Assembly (NCBI GenBank): GCA_963281255.1
Contig: OY725497.1
Coordinates: forward strand, 4,580,968 to 4,644,967
Length of the DNA: 64,000 nt
Direction of reading: 5' to 3'
Origin: Aphrocallistes beatrix
Lineage: Eukaryota > Porifera > Hexactinellida > Sceptrulophora > Aphrocallistidae
The position numbers were made by a program, and so were the translations under genes. A model generated the notes under the pieces. It worked only from the letters and a program-made list of their open reading frames with translations. It ran no database searches and was not told where the DNA came from. Numbering within the stretch: the stretch's first letter is position 1; each line of letters starts with the position of its first letter. Shown here one piece after another: positions 9,646 to 21,780 of the stretch.

Positions 9646-11576
9646 ATGAGTTCTAATTCGGGTCAGAACAAACGTGCGCCCGATTTAGATCCCCAGACTC
9701 GTGGGGCGGGCAAAACGACACCCCAGAGCACAATCCCCAATCTCTCTCCTCCCCCTGCCACCACCACTGGTTCCCATTCTGCCCCCAACTCCCCAACCCA
9801 TCCGGTCTCTCCTTCAAAATCCGAAAAGACCTCCGATAATGCGTCCAAGACGAGTCAGCTAGAAGCTGAAGTCGTGAGGATGAAATCCAAACTCGACGAA
9901 GTTAAGCGGACGATGCGAGATAAAGAACTGAGGGATGTTTCGGGGAGGATTTCTCCAATCGATTTATCGCAAAGTCCACTGCCAAATGCCCGCGTCCGGC
10001 GGACACTGAAACAGCACTCGGGGAAGGTTCTCTGCGTTGATTGGTCCTCCGATGGTGTCCACTTATGCTCATCCAGCACGGATGGAGATGTGATCATATG
10101 GAATGCATTCACGAAAGAGATCGTGAAGATAATCCCATGCAAGATCCCATGGTTAATAACATGTGCATTCTCGCCAGTGGTGACATCTCACGTCATATGT
10201 TATGGTGGACTCGACAACAGGTGTTCCATTATGCGGATTTCAAAGCAACCTCCCAACGAGAATAAAGTGGTTTCCAAAGCATCGTTTGCGTGCCACACTT
10301 CTTTTGTGTCGTGTTCCTCCTTCCTTGGAGAGGACCAACAGCTGTTGACTGGGTCTGGGGATGGAACTTGTATTCTGTGGGATGTCGAAGGACAGAAAGC
10401 GGAACAAACTTTCAGATCGATAGGCACACAGATTTTGTGTTTGGACACGAATCCCATTAATCCGTGGAATGTGTTCTGCACTGGGTCGAGTGACAACATT
10501 GCTCGCATCTTTGATATACGAAGTGGCGCATGTGAAATGATGTTTGAGGGCCATGTGTCCGATATTAACACCTTGAAGTTCCTCCCGAGTGGCGATTCCT
10601 TCATTTCCGGGTCAGACGACAGCACTTGTAGACTGAACGACTTGAGATGTGATCAAGAACTCCAGGTACCTACAACGGACAATTATTTCATGCAACGTCT
10701 TATCCATGGTCCTATTATACTGCCACAGACATGGCGACTTGAGCCATGATAAAAGCGGGACATAATGGGGAAATTTCATGTAAAACCTTTTCACAATTAG
10801 CTCAGTGAAGAGCGAAAATGTCAGTCGAGACTGTTAGTGCAGCTCCATTGAGTGACTTGTAGGGCATTTGCATAATGTACATCCATAATTGCGTTTATAG
10901 TTTCTCCATGTCAACCAATCAGATTTCAAGTTTAGAGAGTCATTGTAATTCATTTATGTTCATTGAGTCAGGTATAATCCCTGGATTCTGATTGGCTAAT
11001 ACATTTTGACACCTTTTGAAAAAAGGTGTGAAAAATTTCCAGAATTTGGACCCAGGTCAAAATCTCCACCATGATATACCACTTTTTCACAATTAGCTCA
11101 GTAGAAGAGTGAAAAGGTAGGACATCCTTCTTTCTCATGTACGTGTCTGAATCTACACAGTTTAGTTCATAAAGTTGCTTAGAACTGAAACATTCCGCAT
11201 CCGTAATGATTATTACGGAAACAAATTCTTGGTAAATCATTACGTAATTGTGAATACCAACAATTTGAGAAACTATTTACGTAACAGACGCTGTTGTTAT
11301 CCACAGTGTATGGTCTTATCCATACTAACTCTGTAGGTGTACAGAAATGACAGCATAATATTCGGTGTCTCTTCCATCGATACCACCCTGAGTGGAAGAG
11401 TATTCTTTGCCGCCCACGACGACTCAACCATCAACGCGTGGGACCTACTTCACGGCAAAAGAGTGGCCAACTATCTCAACTTCCACGACGACAAAGTGAC
11501 ACGATTGAGATTGTGTCCGGATGGGTTTACAGTGGCTACCAGCAGCTGGGATAAATCTATCAAGATCTGGTGTTAG
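9646..11576 (+). CDS. GNB5: G protein beta-5 subunit (WD40 propeller)
   Basis: Two exons, 9646-10665 and 11337-11576 (GT-AG, phase 0), give 419 residues. Gbeta5 pairs with R7-family RGS proteins through their GGL domain and accelerates Galpha-i/o turn-off at membranes. After a Pro/Ser-rich stretch (residues 1-65) and a coiled coil (about 68-95), seven WD40 blades run from RRTLKQHSGKVLCVDW (about 117) to the last blade ending DKSIKIWC. Diagnostic Gbeta5-like blocks are GGLDNRCS, LTGSGDGTCILWDVE, SGDSFISGSDDSTCRL and SIIFGVSSID. The Pro/Ser-rich N-terminus makes it longer than the usual 350-395 residues. The intron carries copies of two dispersed repeats. Confidence 0.95.
10850..11085 (+). repeat. 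dispersed repeat 'CCAATCAGATTTCAAG', copy 1
   Basis: This stretch shares long collinear similarity with 38690-39065 and with the reverse strand of 49840-50175. Landmarks in order are CCAATCAGATTTCAAGTTTAG, a GATTCTGATTGG block, TTTTGACACCTTTT, GTGTGAAAA, AGAATTTGGAC and a CCACCAT block. It lies in the GNB5 intron and is non-coding. Confidence 0.8.
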
Positions 11577-13891
11577 ATATTTCATAGAGATAATAGCTCT
11601 ATTTCTATCAGAGTTGTTATAACCGGTGCTTTGTTAACATTGTGGATATATTCTATGAAAACAATTGCTCAGCATTCAAATGCAAATTATTGCAATTGTT
11701 TCAAAAGATATTTTCGGGAATTGTTCTTATTACGCAAAAGTGAGAAGCGTTTTGTGAGGGCGACAGCTTATCACACCTTGATTTCTCTGTAATGCATTAA
11801 TTAACAAATGTTGCTCATCAGCTTGTAAGAACTAATTCAAATTCTGATAATGATTTCGTTTCGACAATTGTAGCTTTCTTAGAGGTAACTGACCATGTAG
11901 TTCCTTGTATGAATAAGAATACGAAGACTTTATTTCCTAATTGTTAATGTTTTCAGGATTGGGATTGTTAATAGTTTCATTATTTGTAATATTCCATTAT
12001 CCTCAGGTCCATGAATGAAAGTCAATATTCCGTTGCAACGAATACAATAGTCGCTTATTATGAACCCGCTATCAGGGACTGAATTGTTCATAACAGAGTG
12101 ATATTAAAACGAAACCACTCAATACTAAAAACTATGACTCACTATGAAATTAGGATCAAATGTAAATGCATAATAAACGAATATTCATATTAATCCGCCC
12201 TGACTGTAGTCAGTTTGTGTTTGTGATTGAAATATGTTTATTCATACTTGCCAACTGTCCCGTTTTTGGCGGGACGTCCCGCTTTTTCCACTCTTCTATT
12301 GAGCTAATTTACGAGAGTCCCGCTTTTACATAAATTTCCCTTTTTTGTCCCGCTTTTTTCGCTTTTATTTTATGTATAATACTTTTCCATTGCGTCCCGA
12401 TTTTTATCATGATTTTATCATGACTCAAATTGCCATATAAGTTTATTTTGAAAATGCATACATATATACGCATACTGCACGCCATTTGATTGTCAGCATA
12501 TTTTGGGATAAAATATTTGGTTCTTAAGAATTCCTACTATGTAGGCCAATTATATTTCAATCTTGCATTTTTGATAAAAAAATCACACCTTCATATCAAC
12601 CTACAATAAATTCACACTTATGTTAGGTTAAGACTTGCATAATTATGACACAGTGTCATTAATAACTGCAAACTGTTGACTAATGACATGAGAAACTTTG
12701 AGTAATAATATTATCAGGATTCCTCATTCCTTATGGCATATCAGCCAATCCACCTTCAGAAAGATGAGATATCCCTTTTGAATACTTAAATATATACGCT
12801 AGCATGTCTAATATAACGACACTAATAACCTATCAGGAGATAAAATGCAGTTGCAATAACATTCAGACCACTGTGTATAGGTACCGATACGCAGTAGCGT
12901 AGCCAGGGGGGAACAAGGGGAACAAAGGCCCTCCGTCAGGATTTAATGTACTAAATTTTGTGTGAAATTATATTGATTTCAATACATACTCATTTTTTTT
13001 GAGACTGAAAAATGATTGGCTCATGGGAACCAATTAATTGCCCGGATTCTCTGTCATTGTAAAACGATCTACGCATATGATCAGTCGATAAGCTACATAT
13101 TATCCAGCAAAGTGTCTGTATCTACATGGCCACCCACTGATTCCTATGTGGATACAGACACTGGTGCTTTGTGCAAGTGTGGCAGTGTGGTACGGTAGGC
13201 GTGGCTTCGCCGTACCATTTACAATACAAAAACCAGTTTTAAATATTTAGAACGGCGTAGATTGGATAAGCAAAACAAATTCTTGTGTGTGATATGCTGC
13301 CAAAACAGGAGGTGATAGCATATTTAATCAAGTATTAATAGTTGGTATCGATTTACAAACTGATGGTTGTTCCATCAGAATCGATAAAATGATGGCTCAC
13401 TTAGCCACCACACATTTTTTATCTGTCGAGCTAGATAATTTTGCGATAGTTTCAATTAGTTGATAGATCTTACTATGAAACCTCTTTTAATTCCTATTCA
13501 TATATAGTGTTGATTTGTTTTCTCAAAAAATGGTATTACCAAGACGATTGTACGTAACGAATTGTTTGATGAAGTTGCAATACATAAAGTTTATTCTCAT
13601 ACGCCATCCATCTATAGGAAAAAGTGGTTATGGAAATCTAACAGTCCGAATTCTCCTAAATATAGGTACTATGTAGGATTGTAAATGTGCCCTGGCATTT
13701 ATTTATATAAATGCTATATCCATATTTTGACACCTTTACACAAATCTGTATTTTATGGTGGAAACGAAGTTTCAACAAGTTTATATAACATTTACCACAT
13801 AAAATTTAATAGATAATATACGTTATTATCACACTTCTGAATGCATTTCTACCTGTAAGTGCTACAACACTTGAAACGACACAGAATACAT
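11577..13891. other. long intergenic region, repeats only
   Basis: No supported gene. At 12248-12370 there is an element beginning CTTGCCAACTGTCCCG and rich in GTCCCGCTTTT. It is related on the opposite strand to 10745-10820 and to 24120-24215, which ends CGGGACAGTTGGCAG. A fragment at about 12046-12085 matches the CAGTC..GGG termini seen at 43564. The frame at 13016-13198 is not supported by anything else. Confidence 0.5.
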
Positions 13892-13893
13892 TA

Positions 13894-14187
13894 CAGTACA
13901 CCCTCGCTAATCCGAACAGCTCTGTTCCAATGTTTGAAAAATCGTTCGGATTAGCGAATTTATTCCGATTAGTTAAATAACACTAATTCAATAGGGCATT
14001 AATTATAATAAATTTGTATTGTTATATTATGAAGGATATTATTTCGCTATGATTGCTCATTTAACGAGGTTTATCAATCTTATTGATATATTTAAGTTTA
14101 TAAACGTTTATTCAAAGCATAGAGGCGAACAAAATTATATTTTGGGTGTTCGGATTAGCGAGGGTTCGGATTGGCGAGGGTGTACTG
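13894..14187. mobile_element. MITE, 'CAGTACACCCTCGCTAATCCGAAC' family
   Basis: A 294-bp element has terminal inverted repeats CAGTACACCCTCGCTAATCC and the reverse complement, with TA on both sides. Inside, the motif TTCGGATTAGCGAGG recurs near the right end. It is non-coding and pogo/mariner-like by its ends. Confidence 0.88.
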
Positions 14188-14879
14188 TATTATGTTCTGT
14201 ATATAAGCATTTGCATATGGATATGGAATGTTCGCCATCCACGCATACCACCCTAATCGTAACCAACACCGCCATAGCATCTACCATTGAACCTGTGTAG
14301 AGCCAATTTCAATGCTCCAAGTATTTAGATATGGAGAATTTGCTTTGGAACTGTGAGGTGGGTGATTAGGCATATTATGTACAATTCTGTCTATAGAAAA
14401 TGCTTTGTTACACTTGCTAACAGTTCTAATAGGTGCACGCGAATATGTTATGAAACAGCTGTTTTTCACAGTTTTACCGAAATAGATATACTTATGATTT
14501 AAAGCTGATTCGTCGATTTTGAGAAACTACATCAACTCTCGCTCTAAACAAAAACTTTTCTTCCAACTGTGAAATTTAGAGGTATGATTGTGTGGAAATC
14601 CTCTACTAGAGTTGCTTCAAAATTTCTAATTGATTCCCCCATGCATTGAAGACAATAGAGAATCTTCCAAATGTGTCATTGTATTCTCTGGTTTCTATTT
14701 TGGGTACGTGTGATATTACAAGATACCTATTCATTACCCAGCCAATGTGATATATAGTTAGCTTCACACCTGTTCTTTCACACCCTAGTCGTTTCCCTTT
14801 CACTTCGATGGACAATAATTCGCATTATTTTACATAAATCACACGCGTTTGCCTATGTCAAGCGTTACATGTACGACAG

Positions 14880-14888
14880 TATAAATAG
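14880..14888 (+). promoter_or_regulatory. TATA box of the IGFBP-Kazal gene
   Basis: TATAAATAG lies 66-74 bases upstream of the ATG at 14954. Confidence 0.65.
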
Positions 14889-14953
14889 GCACAGTTCCAT
14901 TTATTGATATAGACTTCGTATTATTCCTGTTATTATTGTGTTTATTTCAAACA

Positions 14954-17900
14954 ATGGCGTTTTTGCAGAGTTTAGTGACAATTTTGTTTTGTTTCGTTTT
15001 CATTTCTATTCTTAAACAAACAGAGAATGCTTTGGCAGAGGAATATACGTGCAATGCCCGCTGTTCGTCTTATGCCTGTATGACCAATGCCACTCTCTGT
15101 CAGCGGAATAGATTCCTTTCCCAGTGTGGTTGTTGCCATTTGTGCGTCAAAGGTAATAATGAATTGTGTGGAGGAGAATTCGGGAAGTATGGGATATGTG
15201 GGAGAGGGTTGAGATGTACAGTTAGGATTAGACGGTTCCTCCTCTCAGAAAATGGTCCCACAGGATTATGCAAACGTAAGTAACCAATTTATTCCTGTAA
15301 GTAATCACTTTTTGTAAATATTGCTAGAGCAGTTTTGTAAATATTATCGGCTGCAATATTTTCAGGTCAGTCAGTAGTTTTGTTGTAATAAATAAGCGAA
15401 CCCAATTTTAGCTCTTAAACTGTAATTTAATGAATTTAAGACACGTTTAATCCTAAAATAAAATGTTCTTTCAGTGTTTTAGATCTTTTTCAGATAATTT
15501 ACTCTCTCCTGTTGTTTATTATTATATTTAATTATAAACCGACTCAATGGAGTGGCTGATAACATGTAGCATTTTTAACAAACTCAATAATTGTGTCGAC
15601 TCCAGATAACAGTTACTAGCTTATAAAAGCTATATACAGTCGACTCCGCTTAATAGGGCCACTGTTTAATCGGGTCAACCGCTTAATTGGGCCACTTTTG
15701 GCAGGACCGGAATAGCTCTCACACATAGAAGCTAATACAAAATATTTTCGGTTAATAGGGTTCTCCGCTTAATCGGGTCAAAATATCCTCTGACCGATGT
15801 GACCCTATTAAGCGGAGTCGACTGTACTTTAATTTTGTGGGAGTAACAACAATGTTAACTCGTGTTGTTTACTGTAAATAAAGTGAACAATAACAACAGG
15901 GTCTAAGTACGAATATCACATGTGAACGCGTTACTTTCATGATCTCAACTTTGTATTATCTAAAGTTTTCACTGTTGAGAATTTGTGATATATGAAAACG
16001 TACCGGATAAGACATTTCAACAATTAGCTTCATTAACCGTACAATCTGAAAATGCATATTTCCTTTTGAGTAAATTTTTGGGTTCAAATCAATAATAAAT
16101 TTTTACTATGGCAGTGATAGATGGTGGCATTCACCACAAATTCTACCACTTTTCACTGTATTTCCATTTTGGATTCGGCGAGTAGATTCTAATATGCTTG
16201 ACATAATGTAGGCAGCTGAGATGTCATGTTTTGCAAGTTCTTGATTAGAATATCAGTTTTTTCTAATACTACATAGTTTCAATACTAAAGTTGAGTTTGC
16301 AAAGAGTTGTTTACAACGAGGACAATACTGGACATATTCCTGTGAAACTAATACTCTGTTAATATGGTAATTGCACCACATAAGGTGGGATAAGCCTGTT
16401 TCAATATATTATTGAATTGTGAACCTCAGTTATGTTGAAATTTGAAGAGTCACAACTTCCCTGACTTTAATAAATCCCCAATGAGTCTAGGAATGTTGCT
16501 AATTTGGGCGGGCAAACCATTAAACGCGGGGGAAGTTACTATAAATAGAATATACTCTGTATTCCGAATTTGGGTTCAATTAAACTGTTAGTTTTGCTAA
16601 CTGAGTTCGAATTATTGTTCTGCTTCGAGATGTTGTAATGTATTGTATTGTGTTGTATTGTATTGTTGCAGAAATCAGCCAATCAAATATTTAGATGACC
16701 AACTATTCTATTTTTAGCTATCGCCTGCCTCCAGAAATGCAAGCGTCCAGCTCCAGTCTGCGGTAGCAACGGTTTTATCTTCAAGAATTTATGCGAAATG
16801 GGGAAATTTGCATGTTTAGGCGGGACGAAGATAACTTCCAGACCTCTGAGTGAATGCATTAGCAATAGTAAGTCGCGACACATTCTACTTCACAGTGATA
16901 TTATATTACGATCGGAATGTTCAGGAATTGTGAGAAAACCCAGACAAACAAAAAACACTAAAATAGTTTCGCCACTTTTGTTATTTTCGGCTTAGTAATT
17001 AATTTCAACCTATTTTTGGTTCGAAAACTTATTTTTAACTTCGCCCGTATTTACCCTTAAAGACCACGACGAACAATTTGGTCGTAAAACGCTATTCTAA
17101 GCGGAACAACTCATTTGACGCAGCCTCCACATGTCTACATGTCTACGTGTTAATTGGATGTCCCTTATAGACAGTTTCAGTTCAAGTTTCAGCTTAGGTA
17201 GAGCAAAATATTTCCATTAGTATCTGACACCTACATTCCTGTGTTTCAACCAACCAAGTTCAGAATAGTTCCCATTGTCCAATGAGATATCCTCACTTTG
17301 TTACTAATTCACATAAGAATTGTTTTGATCCGTTGAAATTTGCTAGTTACCTCGATTAATGTATTATCAGTGAGTATCGTAGGACGTTGCGAGAGAGTAA
17401 GAGGAGCTTGTGACTTCGTTCTGCAGTCAAGTGTACACTCAAGCTTCCACAGTGTCCGTAGGCAATCCTTCGGGAATTGCCACGGACTAAGCAGCTGTTC
17501 ATCAAGGAGGTATGCGGCGAAATCCAAATGCGCCAACAACCTCCTGACCTACACGAGTAGGTGTCAGAAGAACATTCATGCCTGCATCCTGGGGGAGAGA
17601 TTGAAATGGGGGAGCAGTGGAAAGTGTCAGAAAGGTAAGTCATGATGACGAGAATAAATTACGTTCCTGTTTTGCTATAATCCAAGCCTACAAATCTATT
17701 GGTCAGCTCCTGCATTAACTATATGGCACTCGAGCCATCTAGATTGTGGTTTTCAGTCTATCTTGATCTCACCTGTAATATAGCAGTACTATTAACTTAC
17801 AAAGTATGTACCTTAATTTACATCATACTCTTACCCTTCAGGTTTCAGTAATCATGACTGCATGTGAAAGTCCATACCAGTTTTTATAAGTCTTTCGCAA

Positions 17901-20715
17901 CTGCTCTACTGTCCATATAATGCACTACATTAGATCAAATTTAATGTTGTCGTTAGATTAAATTGGATTTGATGGAGTTTCTAATGTTCTCATTTTGCTT
18001 GTATGGAATCATATCCATTTTAGTAAGGCTTTCGAGTTAGCTATTTTCAACTGTCTATCTTAAAATGACTATGGAACTCAATCTATCCTAATGGATGGAT
18101 TTTCATAACAACGACCTAGCCTGCTCGGAATTTACTATATACCAACTTATGAGATACCGTATTTCCGATTTTATTTATAATTATTTCATTTTTGGTTTAT
18201 AATAGTCCATGTATGCATTAAGTTACAAGGTCCATACTAATGAACTGAATTAGATCTTGATTGATTCCTAATTAGTTATAATCTGGCATACATGATACGG
18301 TAGCTGTTATTCAGTTAATAGTTATAATCTGGCATACATGATACGGTAGCTGTTATTCAGTTAATAGTTATAATCTGGCATACATGATACGGTAGCTGTT
18401 ATTCAGTTAATAGTTATAATCTGGCATACATGATACGGTAGCTGTTATTCAGTTAATTAGTTATAATCTGGCATACATGATACGGTAGCTGTTATTCAGT
18501 TAATAGTTATAATCTGGCATACATGATACGGTAGCTGTTATTCAGTTAATAGTTATAATCTGGCATACATGATACGGTAGCTGTTATTCAGTTAATTAGT
18601 TATAATCTGGCATACATGATACGGTAGCTGTTATTCAGTTAATAGTTATAATCTGGCATACATGATACGGTAGCTGTTATTCAGTTAATAGTTATAATCT
18701 GGCATACATGATACGGTAGCTGTTATTCAGTTAATTAGTTATAATCTGGCATACATGATACGGTAGCTGTTATTCAGTTAATTAGTTATAATCTGGCATA
18801 CATGATACGGTAGCTGTTATTCAGTTAATAGTTATAATCTGGCATACATGATACGGTAGCTGTTATTCAGTTAATAGTTATAATCTGGCATACATGATAC
18901 GGTAGCTGTTATTCAGTTAATTAGTTATAATCTGGCATACATGATACGGTAGCTGTTATTCAGTTAATAGTTATAATCTGGCATACATGATACGGTAGCT
19001 GTTATTCAGTTAATAGTTATAATCTGGCATACATGATACGGCAGCTGTTATTCAGTTAATTAGTCATAATCTGGCGTACATGATACGGCAGCTGTTATTC
19101 AGTTAATTAGTCATAATCTGGCATACATGATACGGTAGCTGTTATTCAGTTAATAGTTATAATCTGGCATACATGATACGGTAGCTGTTATTCAGTTAAT
19201 TAGTTATAATCTGGCATACATGATACGGTAGCTGTTATTCAGTTAATAGTTATAATCTGGCATACATGATACGGTAGCTGTTATTCAGTTAATAGTTATA
19301 ATCTGGCATACATGATACGGCAGCTGTTATTCAGTTAATTAGTCATAATCTGGCGTACATGATACGGCAGCTGTTATTCAGTTAATTAGTCATAATCTGG
19401 CATACATGATACGGTAGCTGTTATTCAGTTAATAGTTATAATCTGGCATACATGATACGGTAGCTGTTATTCAGTTAATAGTTATAATCTGGCATACATG
19501 ATACGGTAGCTGTTATTCAGTTAATAGTTATAATCTGGCATACATGATACGGCAGCTGTTATTCAGTTAATTAGTCATAATCTGGCGTACATGATACGGT
19601 AGCTGTTATTCAGTTAATAACGTCACAGCCTAACATGCATTTTCTCCGAGGGCGTAATGCCCCAAAGGAATGCCTCTCAGATTGTCAAGAAATACTAATT
19701 ATAGTACAGCTGTGTTAATCCATGATTATGCCTCTAAAATGTTAATGTCGTGTGCTCCTAGACAAAATTCTTTGACACGTTGACTCCACCTGCTAAAGAC
19801 TAATGAGATGTAACAACCTTGTGTCACATGGAAATAGGTGTTCTAATAGCATCAACACACACAGCTCACACTCTTAACTAGCTGCACGTTGTTTTAATTA
19901 AGTACATGGCTTGAAACTAAATACTTTAACTGTCATTGCACAGAACTCCGTCTCGGCTACTTATCATTAACATGGTGAACTGAGGTTTGATAAGCTTTTG
20001 AATAAGAATCTTTTTCGTTAAATCGCTCCTTAACGACCTAAACTATGTGAATACAGCTGATGTTTAGTGAGTCTGTTTGCCTGGTGCTGGTGATTACCAT
20101 TACGGTGCGCAGTTAGAGCAAGGTACTGCATTGTTGACATGATACGATAAGTTTTGTATTGTTCTTATTAGCAACCAGACTAAGCCTTTGCTATGTCTTC
20201 CCAGAACGCAGGCTTTACAGATAACTAAACTGCTTATCTCAATGATAGGATTAAATGCAAATTTAGTGTAATTGATTGGTTTAGCTAATTTATGTAAACA
20301 TTCAATCAGTGGAAACACGCATAGCTTCAATTCCAGAATGGTTTGTGATTTAAATTCAAATTGTATTCGAAAACTACTGAAATAATAACTAAATTGGACG
20401 AATTTTCGTATGTTTTCTCATCAAAATATTAACCAATAATCCTTCCACCAATTAGAATGCACCTTTCTAAGTTCTAGCTGACCAATCAGATGGTTAGGTT
20501 CATTTTCTGTTTTGTCCGCATATTTCACAGTTTCTCGTGTAGGTATTGTGGAGCGGATCCCACTGGTTGGACCTTTCGAGGCTTTTGGAATTTTATATAT
20601 AAACGGAACTGAGAACACCCCTCGACAAGTCTTCACATTCAGTGGGGATGATTCAGGGTCCTCCGGACAGGAACCTCAGATCTACAATTCCTCAGATCCC
20701 AACTCACTTACTTAG
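14954..20715 (+). CDS. secreted IGFBP-Kazal-Kazal protein
   Basis: Four exons are 14954-15275, 16718-16867, 17383-17634 and 20543-20715. All introns are phase 1 and GT-AG, and the joined frame gives 298 residues. Residues 1-30 are a signal peptide. Exon 1 then encodes an IGFBP N-terminal-type module with exactly 12 cysteines, including the CGCC signature (QCGCCHLC). Exon 2 encodes a Kazal domain (PVCGSNGFIFKNLC...C). Exon 3 encodes a second, more divergent Kazal domain (SKCANNLLTYTSRC). Exon 4 gives a Cys-free tail with N-glycosylation sites. Symmetrical 1-1 exons are the hallmark of exon shuffling in extracellular proteins. KAZALD1, IGFBP7 and the HTRA1 N-terminus share the IGFBP-Kazal order, but here no Ig or protease domain follows. 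A growth-factor-binding or protease-inhibitor role is inferred. Confidence 0.85.
15637..15824. mobile_element. MITE, 'CAGTCGACTCCGCTTAATAGGG' family, copy 2
   Basis: A 188-bp element in intron 1 of the IGFBP-Kazal gene has the same termini as 7327-7497, an inverted interior and TA on both sides. Confidence 0.88.
16503..16560 (+). repeat. GGGCGGG/CTATAAATAG cassette, diverged copy E
   Basis: TTTGGGCGGGCAAACC is followed by an ACTATAAATAGAAT block. The hairpin arms seen in the other copies are eroded. It lies in intron 1 of the IGFBP-Kazal gene. Confidence 0.45.
18274..19618. repeat. 29-copy 46/47-bp tandem array
   Basis: Twenty-nine head-to-tail copies of a 46-bp unit (AGTTATAATCTGGCATACAT...ATTCAGTTAAT); some are 47 bp with an extra T. 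Most are identical. Variant copies (CGGCAGCTG, AGTCATAATC, GGCGTACATG) recur as blocks around 19030-19145, 19310-19420 and 19550-19600, so a multi-unit block was copied. The array lies in intron 3 of the IGFBP-Kazal gene. Confidence 0.98.
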
Positions 20716-21058
20716 TAGATTTTGACAGGAAATCCATCTACAAACAAATCACACTAAATATTAGTATTTTTTATTTTGAATTTTGCACGAAGAGTTGTTG
20801 AATATTAAACTGAATGCAGGGTTATAATTATTATTATTTTCAATGACAAAACAACTGATTTCTGGAATAAATGTTCATTTACTCTTCTACAGTCACAAAT
20901 CATTATCAAAGTAATCGCCAGACCCATTCACTTTCTTCTTTTGTCCGTTTGTCACTCAAGGTGACTTCTATAAACACGGAGATAGTCTTTCCAAATTACA
21001 TTGAAATGTATGAGAGAGAGATTTGCTGGAAATAATCTCATTTTCTCAGCGATACCAA

Positions 21059-21427
21059 ATGGATTCTGTTCTGACTTCACTGTATGTTGTTCTTTCTGTC
21101 GTTTTCGTCCTAATCTTGATTTCTCTTTTGATCCTTTCCCTTTGCGTTCGTGCGTTGATTCGTTCTGAGAGGATTCGCAAAGAAATGGAATGTGAATTGG
21201 CACTGTTACTGCCACCTAAAACAGGGGCTTTATACCAAGTGGAACAACCTGGACACATTTTAGACACTCAACCCTCGGCACCTAATTTCTTCCCTCAAAA
21301 TCAGAGAGAAAGGGGAGATTGGATTGGCTCTCATCTCCCAAATCACGTCCTCGATGAGGGAGACCACCCACTACTTTCCAGCCCAACACCTCCTCCTCCC
21401 TACCACTCACACGCTGCTTGTGACTAA
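21059..21427 (+). CDS. small single-pass membrane protein with PSAP and PPPY motifs
   Basis: A single exon encodes 122 residues; I do not recognise the family. Residues 8-30 form one strongly hydrophobic segment, followed by the basic stop-transfer RALIRSERIRK. This predicts a tiny ectodomain and a cytoplasmic tail of about 90 residues. The tail has PSAP at 72-75 (consensus P[T/S]AP, the TSG101/ESCRT-I binding motif) and PPPPY at 111-115 (PPxY, NEDD4-family WW ligand). This pair is known from budding and MVB-sorting adaptors. Upstream, CTATAAA at about 20967 may be its TATA box. The ATG at 21059 is the first ATG of the frame; an earlier CTG is not needed. Weak points are the short length and unknown homology. 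Confidence 0.6.
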   Translation: MDSVLTSLYVVLSVVFVLILISLLILSLCVRALIRSERIRKEMECELALLLPPKTGALYQVEQPGHILDTQPSAPNFFPQNQRERGDWIGSHLPNHVLDEGDHPLLSSPTPPPPYHSHAACD

Positions 21428-21559
21428 CACCTCTCACTTGTTGTTGTTTACTCTGCAAACAAAACAAATATTTAACACTTCTTTTCTTCTGTGTGTGTGC
21501 TTGTATTTACTATTACTCAGTATGTATTTATTATTCAGAAGTACTATTTTAAAATGCCA

Positions 21560-21632
21560 CTTTTACCTGGGGTCTTTTCTATTTATAGTCTGGACCCCAA
21601 ATTTATATGGCTTCCCGCCCAAAATGACTTAA
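21560..21632 (-). repeat. GGGCGGG/CTATAAATAG cassette, copy D
   Basis: Read on the minus strand: AAGTCATTTTGGGCGGGAAG, then GGGGTC, CTATAAATAG and GACCCC, so the decamer lies in a hairpin loop as in copies A-C. It sits just 3' of the PSAP/PPPY gene and points the opposite way. Confidence 0.75.
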
Positions 21633-21780
21633 ACAGGAGATGACGCAACACATTCCTGGTATAGGCGGGGTTAAATACTGTCCATTCCTTAGTTAGGATC
21701 CACACGACACATTTGATCCGCCAGAGCAATGATAGAATATCACAACAGCTGATCTCACGAACTATCGCTTTATCGAAATC

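Noticed and set aside
14019-14300. 93-codon plus-strand frame
   Set aside because: It spans the interior and right end of the MITE at 13894-14187.
18274-19618. possible CRISPR array
   Set aside because: Units are contiguous without unique spacers and lie in an animal intron.
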